Positions 32,324-40,596 of a DNA stretch of 64,000 bases are shown one piece after another. How positions within the stretch are numbered: position 1 is the stretch's first letter; each line of letters begins with the position of its first letter. Location of the stretch: the NCBI RefSeq assembly GCF_024298885.1, contig NZ_CP101166.1:3657149-3721148 (forward strand), written 5' to 3'. This DNA is from Haloglomus halophilum. GTDB lineage: Archaea; Halobacteriota; Halobacteria; Halobacteriales; Haloarculaceae. The notes beneath the pieces were generated by a model that was given only the letters and a program-made list of their open reading frames with translations, did no database searches and was not told the DNA's origin. The translations under genes were made by a program, and so were the position numbers.

Positions 32324-32974
32324 ATGCGGTTCGTGGAACTGGTGGTGAACCCGGACGAGGGCTGGTCCCGGTTCGGCCGGGCGGCCGCCGACGACCAGCG
32401 GGTCACGCGCGAGGCCATCCACCAGCTGGAGCTGATGGACGACGGCAGCGTCGTGATGCTGTACGAGCTGTCGGGCGACCACGACACGATCCACGACCTG
32501 CTGGTCGAGCATTTCGATGCCAAGGGGTCGGAGATCTCCGAGGTGGCCGGGAACGTCCTCGTCTACGCACATCACGACCCGAGCCCGACCGTCGACGGCC
32601 TGTTGCGGATCCCACGAGAGCTCGGCGTCGTGGTCGATACACCGCTCGAGTTCACCCGTGACGGCGGCATCAGGCTCACTCTCGTCGGCGACGAGGCGGA
32701 CATCCGGCAGGCTATCGCTGCCATCCCCGAGTCCGTGCACCACACCGTCGAACGCACCGGTGAGTACCAGCCCGAGCAGGAGCGCCTGTTCGCGGAGCTG
32801 ACTGACCGACAGCAGGAGATCCTCCTCACGGCACTCGAGATGGGCTACTACGAACAGCCGCGGCGAGCGACCTACGAGGACCTGGCCGGGGAGCTGGGCT
32901 GCACGAAGACGACCGTCGGCGAACACCTCCGGAAGGCAGAGGAGAAGGTCCTGACCGGTATCGCCCCTGACTGA
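32324..32974 (+). CDS. Bat-type HTH regulator (HTH_10 family)
   Basis: 216 residues. The C-terminal LTDRQQEILLTALEMGYYEQPRRATYEDLAGELGCTKTTVGEHLRKAEEKVL is the bacterio-opsin-activator HTH_10 DNA-binding domain. The N-terminal 150 residues form a sensing domain beginning MRFVELVVNPDEGWSRFG, typical of these haloarchaeal regulators; the signal is unknown. A TATA-like element lies in AAAGGTTAAAG about 30 bp upstream of ATG 32324, consistent with a leaderless transcript. The in-frame extension to 32180 was rejected. It converges with the HisG-like gene. Confidence 0.9.
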   Translation: MRFVELVVNPDEGWSRFGRAAADDQRVTREAIHQLELMDDGSVVMLYELSGDHDTIHDLLVEHFDAKGSEISEVAGNVLVYAHHDPSPTVDGLLRIPRELGVVVDTPLEFTRDGGIRLTLVGDEADIRQAIAAIPESVHHTVERTGEYQPEQERLFAELTDRQQEILLTALEMGYYEQPRRATYEDLAGELGCTKTTVGEHLRKAEEKVLTGIAPD

Positions 32975-32981
32975 GGGCAGC

Positions 32982-33902
32982 TCAGGTCGCCGGGGCGACC
33001 AGTTCCGTCTCGGACTCGTCGATGAGCAGGTCCGCCAGTGCCTGGGCCCCGTCGTCCAGCTCGGCGACGTTCTCCAGCAGGACCGTCTCCGAAGGGAACA
33101 GCTGCTCGCCCAGCAACAATCCGTGTTCCCGGGCTGTCGAGCCCGTCACGGTGAGATAGACCCCCAGCCCGGTGTCGGCGATGGCGGCCTCCTCCTCCAG
33201 CTCGGGGTCCGTGTAGGTGAACTCGATACCGTCCAGCGCGTCGCTCCCGAGCACGGCCTCGACGAGGCGCTCGTACCGCGGCGAGATGCAGAGGTCGCCC
33301 TCGTAGTCGGCGACGAACGAGCGGTCCAGCGGGGTCCCGCCGTCGCCCCGGACCTCGGGCGAGGCCAGCAGCGTGTGATAGACCGTATCGCCGAGGCCCC
33401 CGGTGACGCGGACGTCCGTGTCCCTCGGGTCGATGCGCTGGTTCACGTCCGCCAGCGAGGTCAGCGGGTCCGGGCGGAGCCCGACGACCTCCTCCAGCAC
33501 GAGGTCGGCCGAGTCGAAGCCCAGTGCGAACTCGTGCTTCCGGAGGGCGCGGAACGGCTCCTCGCGCCCGACGAGCTGGACCTCACCGGCCGGTGTCGGC
33601 ACCAGTAGCGAATCGAATACGACGCGGCGAGGGAATCCGTCGCGGGCGTCACGGAGCAGGGTGTACTCGGGGGCGTATCGGTCGTTGGGGTCGGAGTAGT
33701 GCGCCAGCCGCTCGTACACGGACCGGTCGAGGGTTCGCTCGCCCTTCGTGACGGCCTTCTCGAGCCGGAGCGTGGAGATGACCTCGTCGACACGGTCGGT
33801 CACGTCCACGGAGCCTGTCGACTCCCCATGGTCGGCCACCCGTTCCAGCACTGCCTCCAGCGGGCGACCCTTCCGTGGCACGGCGACCTGCACGGTCGTC
33901 AT
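32982..33902 (-). CDS. HisG-like protein (possible ATP-phosphoribosyltransferase paralogue)
   Basis: 306 residues. The start MTTVQVAVPRKGRPLEAVLERV resembles the HisG N terminus (VAVPNKGRL type), and the block AIADTGLGVYLTVTGSTAREHGLLL resembles the phosphoribosyl-binding region of HisG (AIVDLVETGSTLRENGL type); ISPRYERLVEAVLG corresponds to the strand and helix before it. Between them LRKHEFALGFDSADLVLEE matches the ADLGITGLD segment. Key positions differ, so histidine synthesis is doubtful. It stands alone, converging with the Bat-type gene. It may be a periplasmic-binding-protein-fold sensor or an enzyme of unknown substrate. Confidence 0.55.
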   Translation of the reverse strand: MTTVQVAVPRKGRPLEAVLERVADHGESTGSVDVTDRVDEVISTLRLEKAVTKGERTLDRSVYERLAHYSDPNDRYAPEYTLLRDARDGFPRRVVFDSLLVPTPAGEVQLVGREEPFRALRKHEFALGFDSADLVLEEVVGLRPDPLTSLADVNQRIDPRDTDVRVTGGLGDTVYHTLLASPEVRGDGGTPLDRSFVADYEGDLCISPRYERLVEAVLGSDALDGIEFTYTDPELEEEAAIADTGLGVYLTVTGSTAREHGLLLGEQLFPSETVLLENVAELDDGAQALADLLIDESETELVAPAT

Positions 33903-33942
33903 TACCGGTTGAATCGGAACTGCGGGAGAAAAGCCGTCCGGT

Positions 33943-35235
33943 TCAGTTCCCGGCCAGCGCCTGTCGGAGGTTGTCCAGCGTCTCGATGTCGTCCTCCATC
34001 TCCTCGAGCTCGGCCTCGACGTCGGCGACGCGGTCGGAGAGGTCCTCTCCGAGCTCGTCCTGCATCGTCTCGAGGTCGGTCCGGAGTGTCGCGAGGTCGT
34101 CCTCGATGGTCGAGATCCGGCCGTCCAGCGACTCCGTCGTCTCGGCCATCGAGTCGACGCGGTCGTCGATGCTGTCGACCCGGTCGTCGACCGCCGTCAT
34201 GTCGCTCTCGACGGCCGAGACCGTTCCTTCGAGCCGTTCGAGGCTCCCCTCTACGTCATCGAACCGCTCGCGCATGGCCAGGAGGTCGTCGGCCGTGCCG
34301 GCGTCGTCGAGGAACTCCTCGAGGGCGCCCGTGTACGCGACGACCTCGTCGATGTCGGACTGCAGTTTGTCGAGTTTCGCCTCGACGTGGCCCGGGAGTT
34401 CGGCCTCGGCGCTCATCGCCTCGATGTCGGGACCGAGGGCCTCGTTGAGCGTCTCGAGGTCCTCCTCGGCCACGTCTCCCGCCCGGATCTCTGCCGCGAG
34501 CGTCGCGGCGACATCGTCGACGGCGACGGCCTCAGCGGTGCCGTTCCCGTGTTCGGCCTCGGCCGCCTGGGCCGCTGTGGACTCGTCGACGGCGGCCTCG
34601 CTCTCCCCGTCCGCCTCCTCGGCCTCGGCTTCGATATCGGCCTCGTCGACGTTTGCGATGGCGGATTCCAGGTCGTCGGCCGACGCCTCGGCCGGCGATG
34701 GCGTGTCGGTGTCTCCCTCGTCAGTATCCTCGACTTCTTCCGTGTCGGCATCGAGCGGGTCGTCGAGGTCTATCGAGGTATCGGGCTCCTCGTCCGCCGT
34801 CGCGTCGTCGGCGTCGTCCTCGGCCGCTTCGGACTCATCCTCGTCGCCGATGATGTCGCTGACGCTCTCCTCACCCTCGACACCCTCGATGGTGGGCTCC
34901 GTGAGGAACCGCTCGATATCGTCCGTGTCCTTCGCACGGAGGCCGTAGACGGTCGTGTACTCCTCACCGGCCTCGAACTCCCGCTCGAAGACGATCTGCT
35001 CGTCCTCGACGCGCCAGAAGTCGGCTCCGTACTTGGGGTGGAACCCGATGTCCTGTGCCGGGACGTCGTCCGGAACGTCGTCCACGATCCGGACGTCCGT
35101 GGCCTCCTTGCGGTCGGAGTGGATGACGAAGGCGATGGCGGGGACGGGGAAATCGTCGGGCTCGAAGGATTTCTCGACGGTGATTCCTCCCCGTTCGACG
35201 ACCACGCTCACCTCCTCTGAATCGGCGTTGCTCAT
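33943..35235 (-). CDS. Acidic coiled-coil protein with an N-terminal beta domain
   Basis: 430 residues in three parts: residues 1-110 form a beta-rich domain (VSVVVERGGITVEKSFEPDDF, ATDVRIVDDVPDD, EYTTVYGLRAK); 110-240 is a very acidic linker; and 270-430 is a long coiled coil with heptad repeats (RVDSIDDRVDSMAETTESLDGRISTIEDDLATL). There is no membrane segment. The N-terminal domain resembles those that bind to or decorate cell-surface complexes, but I do not recognise the family. It is conserved-looking and probably structural. Confidence 0.7.
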   Translation of the reverse strand: MSNADSEEVSVVVERGGITVEKSFEPDDFPVPAIAFVIHSDRKEATDVRIVDDVPDDVPAQDIGFHPKYGADFWRVEDEQIVFEREFEAGEEYTTVYGLRAKDTDDIERFLTEPTIEGVEGEESVSDIIGDEDESEAAEDDADDATADEEPDTSIDLDDPLDADTEEVEDTDEGDTDTPSPAEASADDLESAIANVDEADIEAEAEEADGESEAAVDESTAAQAAEAEHGNGTAEAVAVDDVAATLAAEIRAGDVAEEDLETLNEALGPDIEAMSAEAELPGHVEAKLDKLQSDIDEVVAYTGALEEFLDDAGTADDLLAMRERFDDVEGSLERLEGTVSAVESDMTAVDDRVDSIDDRVDSMAETTESLDGRISTIEDDLATLRTDLETMQDELGEDLSDRVADVEAELEEMEDDIETLDNLRQALAGN

Positions 35236-35325
35236 ACTGTGGTATGAACCTGCAACCTCAGTCCCATAAATGTACCCTGAAACCTGGGGTCGCTCACCTG
35301 ACCAGCGGGTCCGGGCCGTGCCGGC

Positions 35326-36177
35326 TCAGAGCGACACCCGGTCGCCGATCTCCACGACCTCGACGGTCCGTGGGTGGGCGAACGACCGCGTGTGGTCGCG
35401 GACGCTCCGCGGGTCCGCAGTCAGCCCCTTCCAGATGTCCCAGTGCGACGGAAGCAGCCGGTCGAGTTCGAGCTGGGTGGCCGCCTCGGCCACCTCGTTG
35501 GGCGAGGAGTACCACCGCTTGTACACCGGCTCGCGCGTCTCCTTGTCCAGCAGCATCCCCGAGGAGCCGAACGCCAGCACCCCGAGGTCGATGTCGTAGC
35601 GCTCGCCCACGTCGGTGAACGCGTCGCTCGGGCGGGCGTCGCCGCCGTGGAAGAAGGTCCCAGATCCGTGCTCGACGACGTAGGAGACGGGGTGGGTCGC
35701 GTCGGGGTCGTGGGCCGGCTCGACGTGGATACGCAGGGACCCGACCGACAGCGTGTCGCCCTCCGCGACCTCGTCGATATCGGCCGCGTCGACCCCTTCG
35801 CGGTCGGTCCAGCCCTCCTCCTCGACGACCGTGATGGAGTCGTCCGGGGCGACGTAGTCGGCGCCGCTCGCCACCAGCGGGGCCTGTGTCCCCTCGTGGA
35901 CGTGATCGGAGTGCTCGTGGGTGGCGAGAACCGCGTCCGGCTCGACGAGGTCACCGAACACCTCCGGGTCGAACGGTACCGGCACCATCCGCACGGTGCG
36001 TGGCGGGTCGCCCAGCCCGCAGTACGGGTCGACGAGCACCGTGGCGCCACAGGAGGCCTTCAGGACGAACCCGTTACAGCCCAGATACCAGATATCGACG
36101 CCGGCGGGGTCCGCCTCGGCGACCTCGCGGGGGAGCCAGTCGCCCCAGTCGGACGTACCGAGTTCGTGTGCGCACAT
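35326..36177 (-). CDS. MBL-fold metallohydrolase (UlaG-like)
   Basis: 283 residues. The metallo-beta-lactamase motif THEHSDHVHE supplies the first metal ligands; further ligands are in VEPAHDPDATHPVSYVVEHG and FHGGDARPSDAF. The N terminus IWYLGCNGFVLKASCGATVLVDPYCG and the C terminus LLPSHWDIWKG are typical of the UlaG/L-ascorbate-6-phosphate-lactonase-like subgroup. The substrate is unknown. It is divergent from the DUF2071 gene. Confidence 0.87.
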   Translation of the reverse strand: MCAHELGTSDWGDWLPREVAEADPAGVDIWYLGCNGFVLKASCGATVLVDPYCGLGDPPRTVRMVPVPFDPEVFGDLVEPDAVLATHEHSDHVHEGTQAPLVASGADYVAPDDSITVVEEEGWTDREGVDAADIDEVAEGDTLSVGSLRIHVEPAHDPDATHPVSYVVEHGSGTFFHGGDARPSDAFTDVGERYDIDLGVLAFGSSGMLLDKETREPVYKRWYSSPNEVAEAATQLELDRLLPSHWDIWKGLTADPRSVRDHTRSFAHPRTVEVVEIGDRVSL

Positions 36178-36297
36178 GCGTGCGAGGGCCTGCGCGCGCG
36201 TGAAGGCTAAATCCCCCGCATCCGGTCACCTCCCTCGGCCACCTACTCTCGCCCCCGCGCCCGAAGGCCTTTGCGAGTGCAACCGCAACCGCCACGT

Positions 36298-37020
36298 ATG
36301 GGCCTCATCCCGCCGCTTCGGGGCGTCATCGACCGGCGTCTCCTGGTCAACTTCCGGCTCGACCCGGCGGCGCTCGCCGACGTGCTTCCCGAGGGGTTCT
36401 CCCCCCGGACGGTGAACGGGGTCGCCATCGGCGGCATCTGCTGCATCCGCCTCTCGGCGATGCGTCCCGCGGGGTTCCCGGCGGTCTGTGGCCGTACCTC
36501 CGAGAACGCCGCCCACCGCATCGGTGTCGAGTACGACACGGCCGGCGGACGAGAACCGGGTGTGTACGTCCCTCGTCGCGATACGGATTCGCGCCTGAAC
36601 CGCCTCGTCGGCCGGCGGACCGTCGGCCGTCAGTACCGCGCCGACTTCCATATCGACGAGGGGGGCGGTCGGTACGAGCTGTCGATGGAGAGCCACCACG
36701 GCGACGTGTCGATGCACGTCACGGCGACGGAGGCGGACTCGCTCCCGGCCGACAGCGTGTTCGAGAGCGTCGAGCAGGCATCGGCGTACCACCGCTGTGG
36801 CGCGGTCGGCTACTGCCCGACGCCCGCTGGGGAGGAACTCGCCGGCGTCGAGCTCGACCCGGACGAGTGGCGGGTCCGTCCGCTCGCGGTCGAGTCTGTC
36901 GGGGCGAGCTTCTTCGACGAGCGGCTCCCCGCCGACGCCGTGACGTTCGACAACGCACTCCTGATGGACGATATCCCACACACGTGGCGGCGTCGGGCGT
37001 CGAAGCCGCGGTCCGCCTGA
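36298..37020 (+). CDS. DUF2071 / YqjF family protein
   Basis: 240 residues beginning MGLIPPLRGVIDRRLLVNFRLDPAALADVLPEGFSP, the signature of the DUF2071 family, which has an acetoacetate-decarboxylase-like fold. Later blocks such as GRQYRADFHIDEGGGRYELSM and YHRCGAVGYCPT fit it. No activity is established. ATG 36298 is used rather than the upstream ATG at 36271, which would extend into the promoter. The small membrane protein follows after 3 bp. Confidence 0.78.
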   Translation: MGLIPPLRGVIDRRLLVNFRLDPAALADVLPEGFSPRTVNGVAIGGICCIRLSAMRPAGFPAVCGRTSENAAHRIGVEYDTAGGREPGVYVPRRDTDSRLNRLVGRRTVGRQYRADFHIDEGGGRYELSMESHHGDVSMHVTATEADSLPADSVFESVEQASAYHRCGAVGYCPTPAGEELAGVELDPDEWRVRPLAVESVGASFFDERLPADAVTFDNALLMDDIPHTWRRRASKPRSA

Positions 37021-37023
37021 GTC

Positions 37024-37365
37024 ATGGAGCCGGCTCGCGTCCGAGATGGCGTACTCGCCGGTGGGTGTCTCGCCAGCCTTCTGTACGTGCTGGGGCCGGA
37101 CGGTCGACAGCGACTCCGCGACCCCGGGGCGGCCCTCGCAGGCATCGGCTGCGCCCTCGCCCTGGAGTGGGCGTTCATCCGGTATCCGGAACAGTTGCTG
37201 TCGCTCTGGGAGCGCCCAGCCGTCAACCGCGGGAGCGCACTCGCCCTGCTGGGCGGTGGGCTCCTCGCACGGGGGGCGCCGCGAGTTCTCGCAGCCGCCT
37301 GCTGGGGGCTGGTGACGTATTTCGGGCTCCTCGTGGTATTGATCGTGCGACGTAGCAGTCGGTAG
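37024..37365 (+). CDS. Small membrane protein of unknown function
   Basis: 113 residues with three predicted membrane helices: VLAGGCLASLLYVLG, PGAALAGIGCALALEWAFI, and VLAAACWGLVTYFGLLVVLIV, with a further hydrophobic stretch ALALLGGGLLA before the last. It ends with a basic RRSSR tail. It is 3 bp after the DUF2071 gene and surely co-transcribed. I do not recognise a family. Confidence 0.65.
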   Translation: MEPARVRDGVLAGGCLASLLYVLGPDGRQRLRDPGAALAGIGCALALEWAFIRYPEQLLSLWERPAVNRGSALALLGGGLLARGAPRVLAAACWGLVTYFGLLVVLIVRRSSR

Positions 37366-37371
37366 GCCGAC

Positions 37372-37396
37372 CTGCAAACCGCATACCGCTATACCG
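37372..37396. repeat. Copy of an intergenic ATACCGCTATAC element
   Basis: The core ATACCGCTATAC lies within ACCGCATACCGCTATACCG, between the convergent genes ending at 37365 and 37448. A related copy at 28353-28376 (GTATAGCGGTATACGATTT, read on the other strand) and partial copies at 32085 and 54701 are all intergenic. Confidence 0.45.
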
Positions 37397-37447
37397 AATT
37401 GGGGGGGGACGACCCGTCCCGCCGGGTGCCGGTGGCAGGCGGCGACC

Positions 37448-38206
37448 TCAGTTCCCGAGCGTCTCCCGGGCCGCGGCCGTCGCGTCGGCCACGCCATCCA
37501 GCAGCATCGCGGTGTCCACCCCAGCGATGAGGAAGTCGAACCCGAGCGAGCCGAGCGTCCGAACCTCGTCCGGCCGCGTTCCGAGCGTCCCCACCGGCGT
37601 CCCGGCCGCCTCGCCGGCCTCGAGAACCGCGGCGATGGCCTCCTGCAGTTCGGGGCTCGACCACTCGGCGAAGACGCCGAGGTTCGCCGACAGGTCGGCC
37701 GGCCCGACGAACAGCGCGTCGACCCCCTCGACCGCGGCGATGTCGGCGGCGTTCTCGACGCCGGCCTCGGTCTCGACCTGCAGGACCGTGAGGACCTCCT
37801 GGTTGGCCGTCTCGACGTACGCCTCGAAGTTCCGCCCGTAGTCGGCGGCCCGCGCGGCCGCGATGCCTCGCATCCCGCCGGGCGGATAGCGACAGGCCTC
37901 GACCGCGGCCTCGGCCTCGTCGGCGGACTCGACCATCGGCACCATCACGCCCCCGACGCCGGTGTCGAGGACGCGCTTGATGCGAACGGGGTCGTTCCAG
38001 GGGACCCGCGCGAGCGGGAGCGCATCGCCCGGCGCGGCGTCGACGGCACGGGCACAGTCGGTCACCGTCTCCAGCGAGTTCGGCGTGTGTTCGGTGTCGA
38101 GTATCACGAAGTCCGCGTCCGGGGCGAGCAGTTCGGCGACAGCAGGGTCTGCCAGCGATGCCCAGATCCCGACGACGGGGTCGCCGCTGCGGAGTGCGTC
38201 ACGCAT
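37448..38206 (-). CDS. HpcH/HpaI-family aldolase
   Basis: 252 residues of the class II pyruvate-aldolase fold: GIWASLADPAVAELLAPDADFVILDTEHTPNS, LARVPWNDPVRIKRVLDTGVGGVMVPMVES, YPPGGMRGIAAARAADYG, VLQVETEAGVENAADI and ALFVGPADLSANLGV. Glu in QVETE and Asp in PADLS bind the metal. The family cleaves or forms 4-hydroxy-2-oxo acids. The nearest relatives include 4-hydroxy-2-oxovalerate-type and macrophomate-synthase-like enzymes, so the substrate is open. ATG 38206 is preferred to TTG 38233. Confidence 0.9.
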   Translation of the reverse strand: MRDALRSGDPVVGIWASLADPAVAELLAPDADFVILDTEHTPNSLETVTDCARAVDAAPGDALPLARVPWNDPVRIKRVLDTGVGGVMVPMVESADEAEAAVEACRYPPGGMRGIAAARAADYGRNFEAYVETANQEVLTVLQVETEAGVENAADIAAVEGVDALFVGPADLSANLGVFAEWSSPELQEAIAAVLEAGEAAGTPVGTLGTRPDEVRTLGSLGFDFLIAGVDTAMLLDGVADATAAARETLGN

Positions 38207-38288
38207 GGCTCGGGAGTCGGGCGGTCCACGCAAAAAGGTCGGTATGGCGCCGGAGGCTCGTCAGTCCTCGCGGCTCCACCGTCTCGAA

Positions 38289-38696
38289 TCAGTCCTCGCA
38301 GCAGCCGCCGGCCTTGCCGCCGAAGTCGACGGCGAGCGGGTCGGAGATGAGTTCGTTCAGCTCCTGCAGCGAGAGTTCGAGCCGGTTCTGTGCGGCCTGG
38401 AACTCCGCCATCTCGGGGATGTCGTTGAGCTCCTGCTGGGCCTCCTGCAGCTCGCGGAGGTCCTCGTTGGTCGCGTCGCCGGTCTGCCGGGCGAGCATGA
38501 ACTCCTCGCGGAGCTGCTCGAACTCGCGGACCTGCGCCTGGATCTCCTCGTCTGACTCGACGGCCTCCTTGGCCTTCATGAACTCCTGGTAGGCCGGCAG
38601 TTCGGTGATGACCTCGCCGAGTTCCGAGGCGAGTTCCGTCGCCTGCGCCGCCGGGTGTTCCGCCTCCGTGTCGACCTCGCTGGAGTCGATGCTCAT
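38289..38696 (-). CDS. YlbF/YmcA family protein with a C-terminal vicinal Cys pair
   Basis: 135 residues, almost all helical: ELPAYQEFMKAKEAVESDEEIQAQVREFEQLREEF, then ELQEAQQELNDIPEMAEFQAAQNRLELSLQELNELISD. This is the YlbF/YmcA (DUF964) helical bundle. It ends in GGKAGGCCED; C-terminal cysteines are the place where bacterial members of the family bind Fe-S clusters. The function in archaea is unknown. The in-frame extension to 38777 is not used. Confidence 0.78.
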   Translation of the reverse strand: MSIDSSEVDTEAEHPAAQATELASELGEVITELPAYQEFMKAKEAVESDEEIQAQVREFEQLREEFMLARQTGDATNEDLRELQEAQQELNDIPEMAEFQAAQNRLELSLQELNELISDPLAVDFGGKAGGCCED

Positions 38697-38922
38697 TAGC
38701 CGCGCTTGGAACTGACACGATTTAGGTCTGCCGAACGCACGTGCCGACGGACCCCGGGACGTGGCGGGTCCCGGCACCCCTCAGTCGGGCACCTCGACCC
38801 CGTGTCCTCCTCGGCGACGACGACGTTGATGGTGCCCAACGGGAGTCACCCGGAGCGACCGTCACGACGGTCCGTACGGTCGCCACGTGCAACCACCCAC
38901 GAAACCGTTCGAGCACGCCGGC

Positions 38923-39153
38923 TCAGAGGACCAGCGAGACCACGAGCAGGACGAGGAAGAGCACGACCATGATGCGCGCGATCTCCATGCTGATGCCGGC
39001 GATACCTCGTGCGCCGACCAGCGCGGCGACGATGGCCAGGGCGAAGAAGACGAGCGCGTACTGGAGGAAATCACCCGAGAACAGCATCGGGACCATCGGG
39101 AGTGACGAGGCAACACCGGACGCGAGCGACACTGGGAGGCTCACTGAAACCAA
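38923..39153 (-). CDS. DUF1328 small membrane protein
   Basis: 76 residues with two membrane helices, FLQYALVFFALAIVAALVGARGIAG and IARIMVVLFLVLLVVSLVL, an exact DUF1328 layout; the helix-loop-helix GARGIAGISMEIARI is typical. The N-terminal 20 residues may not be translated, since an internal ATG (MVPMLFSGDF) would give the usual length of about 55 residues. It is divergent from dph2. The function is unknown. Confidence 0.78.
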   Translation of the reverse strand: MVSVSLPVSLASGVASSLPMVPMLFSGDFLQYALVFFALAIVAALVGARGIAGISMEIARIMVVLFLVLLVVSLVL

Positions 39154-39294
39154 CTGGGGCCGTTCCGTGAATACTTATCTTGAACGTAAGCACTGACTGT
39201 GCGGTTCATCGCCGGAGTCGGGTGGCGACAGCGCGAGTGGTCCGCGACCGGGGGAAACACCGACGTTATACGCGCCGAGGCGTATCCTCGGACA

Positions 39295-40353
39295 ATGAGT
39301 CAGGACGCCGACGCCCCCGAGCGGACCGAGGGCGACCTCACCCGGACCGGGATGGCGCTCAAACACGAGCGTACGTGGGACTACGAACTCGACCGCATCG
39401 TCGAGGCCGTCGAGGAGCGCGACGCCGAGAAGGTCGGCCTGCAGTTCCCCGAGGGCCTGAAGCGCCGCGGCCCGAACGTCGCCGACGACCTGCGCGAACT
39501 GCTCCCCGACGGCGTGCGGGTGATGATATCCGGGCAGCCCTGCTACGGCGCCTGCGACCTCGATACCTACCTGATGCGCCGGACGGACGTGTTCGTCCAC
39601 TTCGGCCACTCCCCGATGAAGGAGTCCGACTCCATCATCTACGTCCCGCTCTTCTCGAACGTGGACGTGACACCCATCATGGAGGAGTCGCTCGACGAGC
39701 TCGCCGACCCCGACGCCGACCCCGACGTGGGCCTCGTGACGACGGCCCAGCACATGAACAAGTTCGACGAGATGCGCGAGTGGCTCGAAGAGCGGGGCTA
39801 CACGGTCCATACCCGGCGCGGCGACGACCGACTCACCCACGAGGGCCAGGTGCTCGGCTGCAACTACGCCAGCGCGGACATCGACGCCGAGCAGGTGCTG
39901 TACGTCGGCGGCGGGAAGTTCCACCCGCTCGGCCTCGCGATGGAACACCCCGACAAGAAGGTCGTCATCGGGGACCCCGTCAACAACGTCGTGACGGTCG
40001 CCGACACCGAGAAGTTCCTCAAGCAGCGCTACGGCGCCGTCCACCGCGCGATGGACGCCGAGACGTTCGGCGTGCTGTTCTGCACGAAGATCGGCCAGGG
40101 CCGCTGGGACGTGGCCAACGAGATCGTCGAGGCCAACGACGACGCCTACCTCATCACGATGGACGAGATCACGCCGGACCGGCTGGTCAACTTCGACATG
40201 GACGCCTTCGTCAACACGGGCTGTCCCCGCATCACCACCGACGACGGCCCGCAGTTCAAGAAGCCGATGCTCACCCCCGGCGAGTACGAGATCGCCATCG
40301 GAGAGAAACCGCTGGACGAGCTGTCGTTCGATACGTTCCACGGCACTTGGTAG
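39295..40353 (+). CDS. dph2: Diphthamide synthase Dph2 (2-(3-amino-3-carboxypropyl)histidine synthase)
   Basis: 352 residues. It starts diphthamide synthesis on elongation factor 2 by a non-canonical radical SAM reaction that moves the aminocarboxypropyl group to His. The three cluster cysteines, one per domain, are in SGQPCYGACDLDTY, VLGCNYASADI and VNTGCPRITTDD. GLQFPEGLKRRG and YVGGGKFHPLG are family blocks. ATG 39295 is used; an upstream in-frame ATG at 39199 would read through the promoter. A T6 run directly after the stop (near 40356-40361) and three hairpins may end transcription. Confidence 0.95.
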   Translation: MSQDADAPERTEGDLTRTGMALKHERTWDYELDRIVEAVEERDAEKVGLQFPEGLKRRGPNVADDLRELLPDGVRVMISGQPCYGACDLDTYLMRRTDVFVHFGHSPMKESDSIIYVPLFSNVDVTPIMEESLDELADPDADPDVGLVTTAQHMNKFDEMREWLEERGYTVHTRRGDDRLTHEGQVLGCNYASADIDAEQVLYVGGGKFHPLGLAMEHPDKKVVIGDPVNNVVTVADTEKFLKQRYGAVHRAMDAETFGVLFCTKIGQGRWDVANEIVEANDDAYLITMDEITPDRLVNFDMDAFVNTGCPRITTDDGPQFKKPMLTPGEYEIAIGEKPLDELSFDTFHGTW

Positions 40354-40373
40354 AGCTTTTTTGACGGCTCGGA

Positions 40374-40394
40374 TTCCGCGCCGGAGGCGCGGAA
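40374..40394. terminator. Perfect 9-bp hairpin with 3-nt loop (first of three)
   Basis: TTCCGCGCC-GGA-GGCGCGGAA, 21 bp downstream of the dph2 stop and preceded by a T6 run. It lies in the gap between convergent dph2 and the permease gene. Confidence 0.6.
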
Positions 40395-40426
40395 CCTCTC
40401 GCCGCAAAAAACGTTCAGAAAAAATG

Positions 40427-40459
40427 CCGGCACTCGGGCGCGAAGCGCCCTCGTGCCGG
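40427..40459. terminator. 15-bp hairpin with 3-nt loop (second of three)
   Basis: Arms CCGGCACTCGGGCGC and GCGCCCTCGTGCCGG around the loop GAA pair at 13 of 15 positions. It follows the A-runs AAAAAA at 40406 and 40419, which on the minus strand become T-runs after the hairpin, as expected for a terminator of the permease gene. Confidence 0.6.
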
Positions 40460-40463
40460 TGAA

Positions 40464-40484
40464 ACGCGCGCCTTCGGCGCGCGT
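40464..40484. terminator. Perfect 9-bp hairpin with 3-nt loop (third of three)
   Basis: ACGCGCGCC-TTC-GGCGCGCGT. It lies 4 bp after the second hairpin. An AT-rich stretch (40491-40596) of low coding quality follows up to the permease stop. Confidence 0.6.
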
Positions 40485-40596
40485 ACGCGACCGACTAATT
40501 TATCCCGATGTCTTCGTTCTAAAGTGCAAATATTTCGATTTCTTCAGCTATGATTTCAGCAATATCCCAGGTGCCCCAATATCTGATTTCAGTTAC

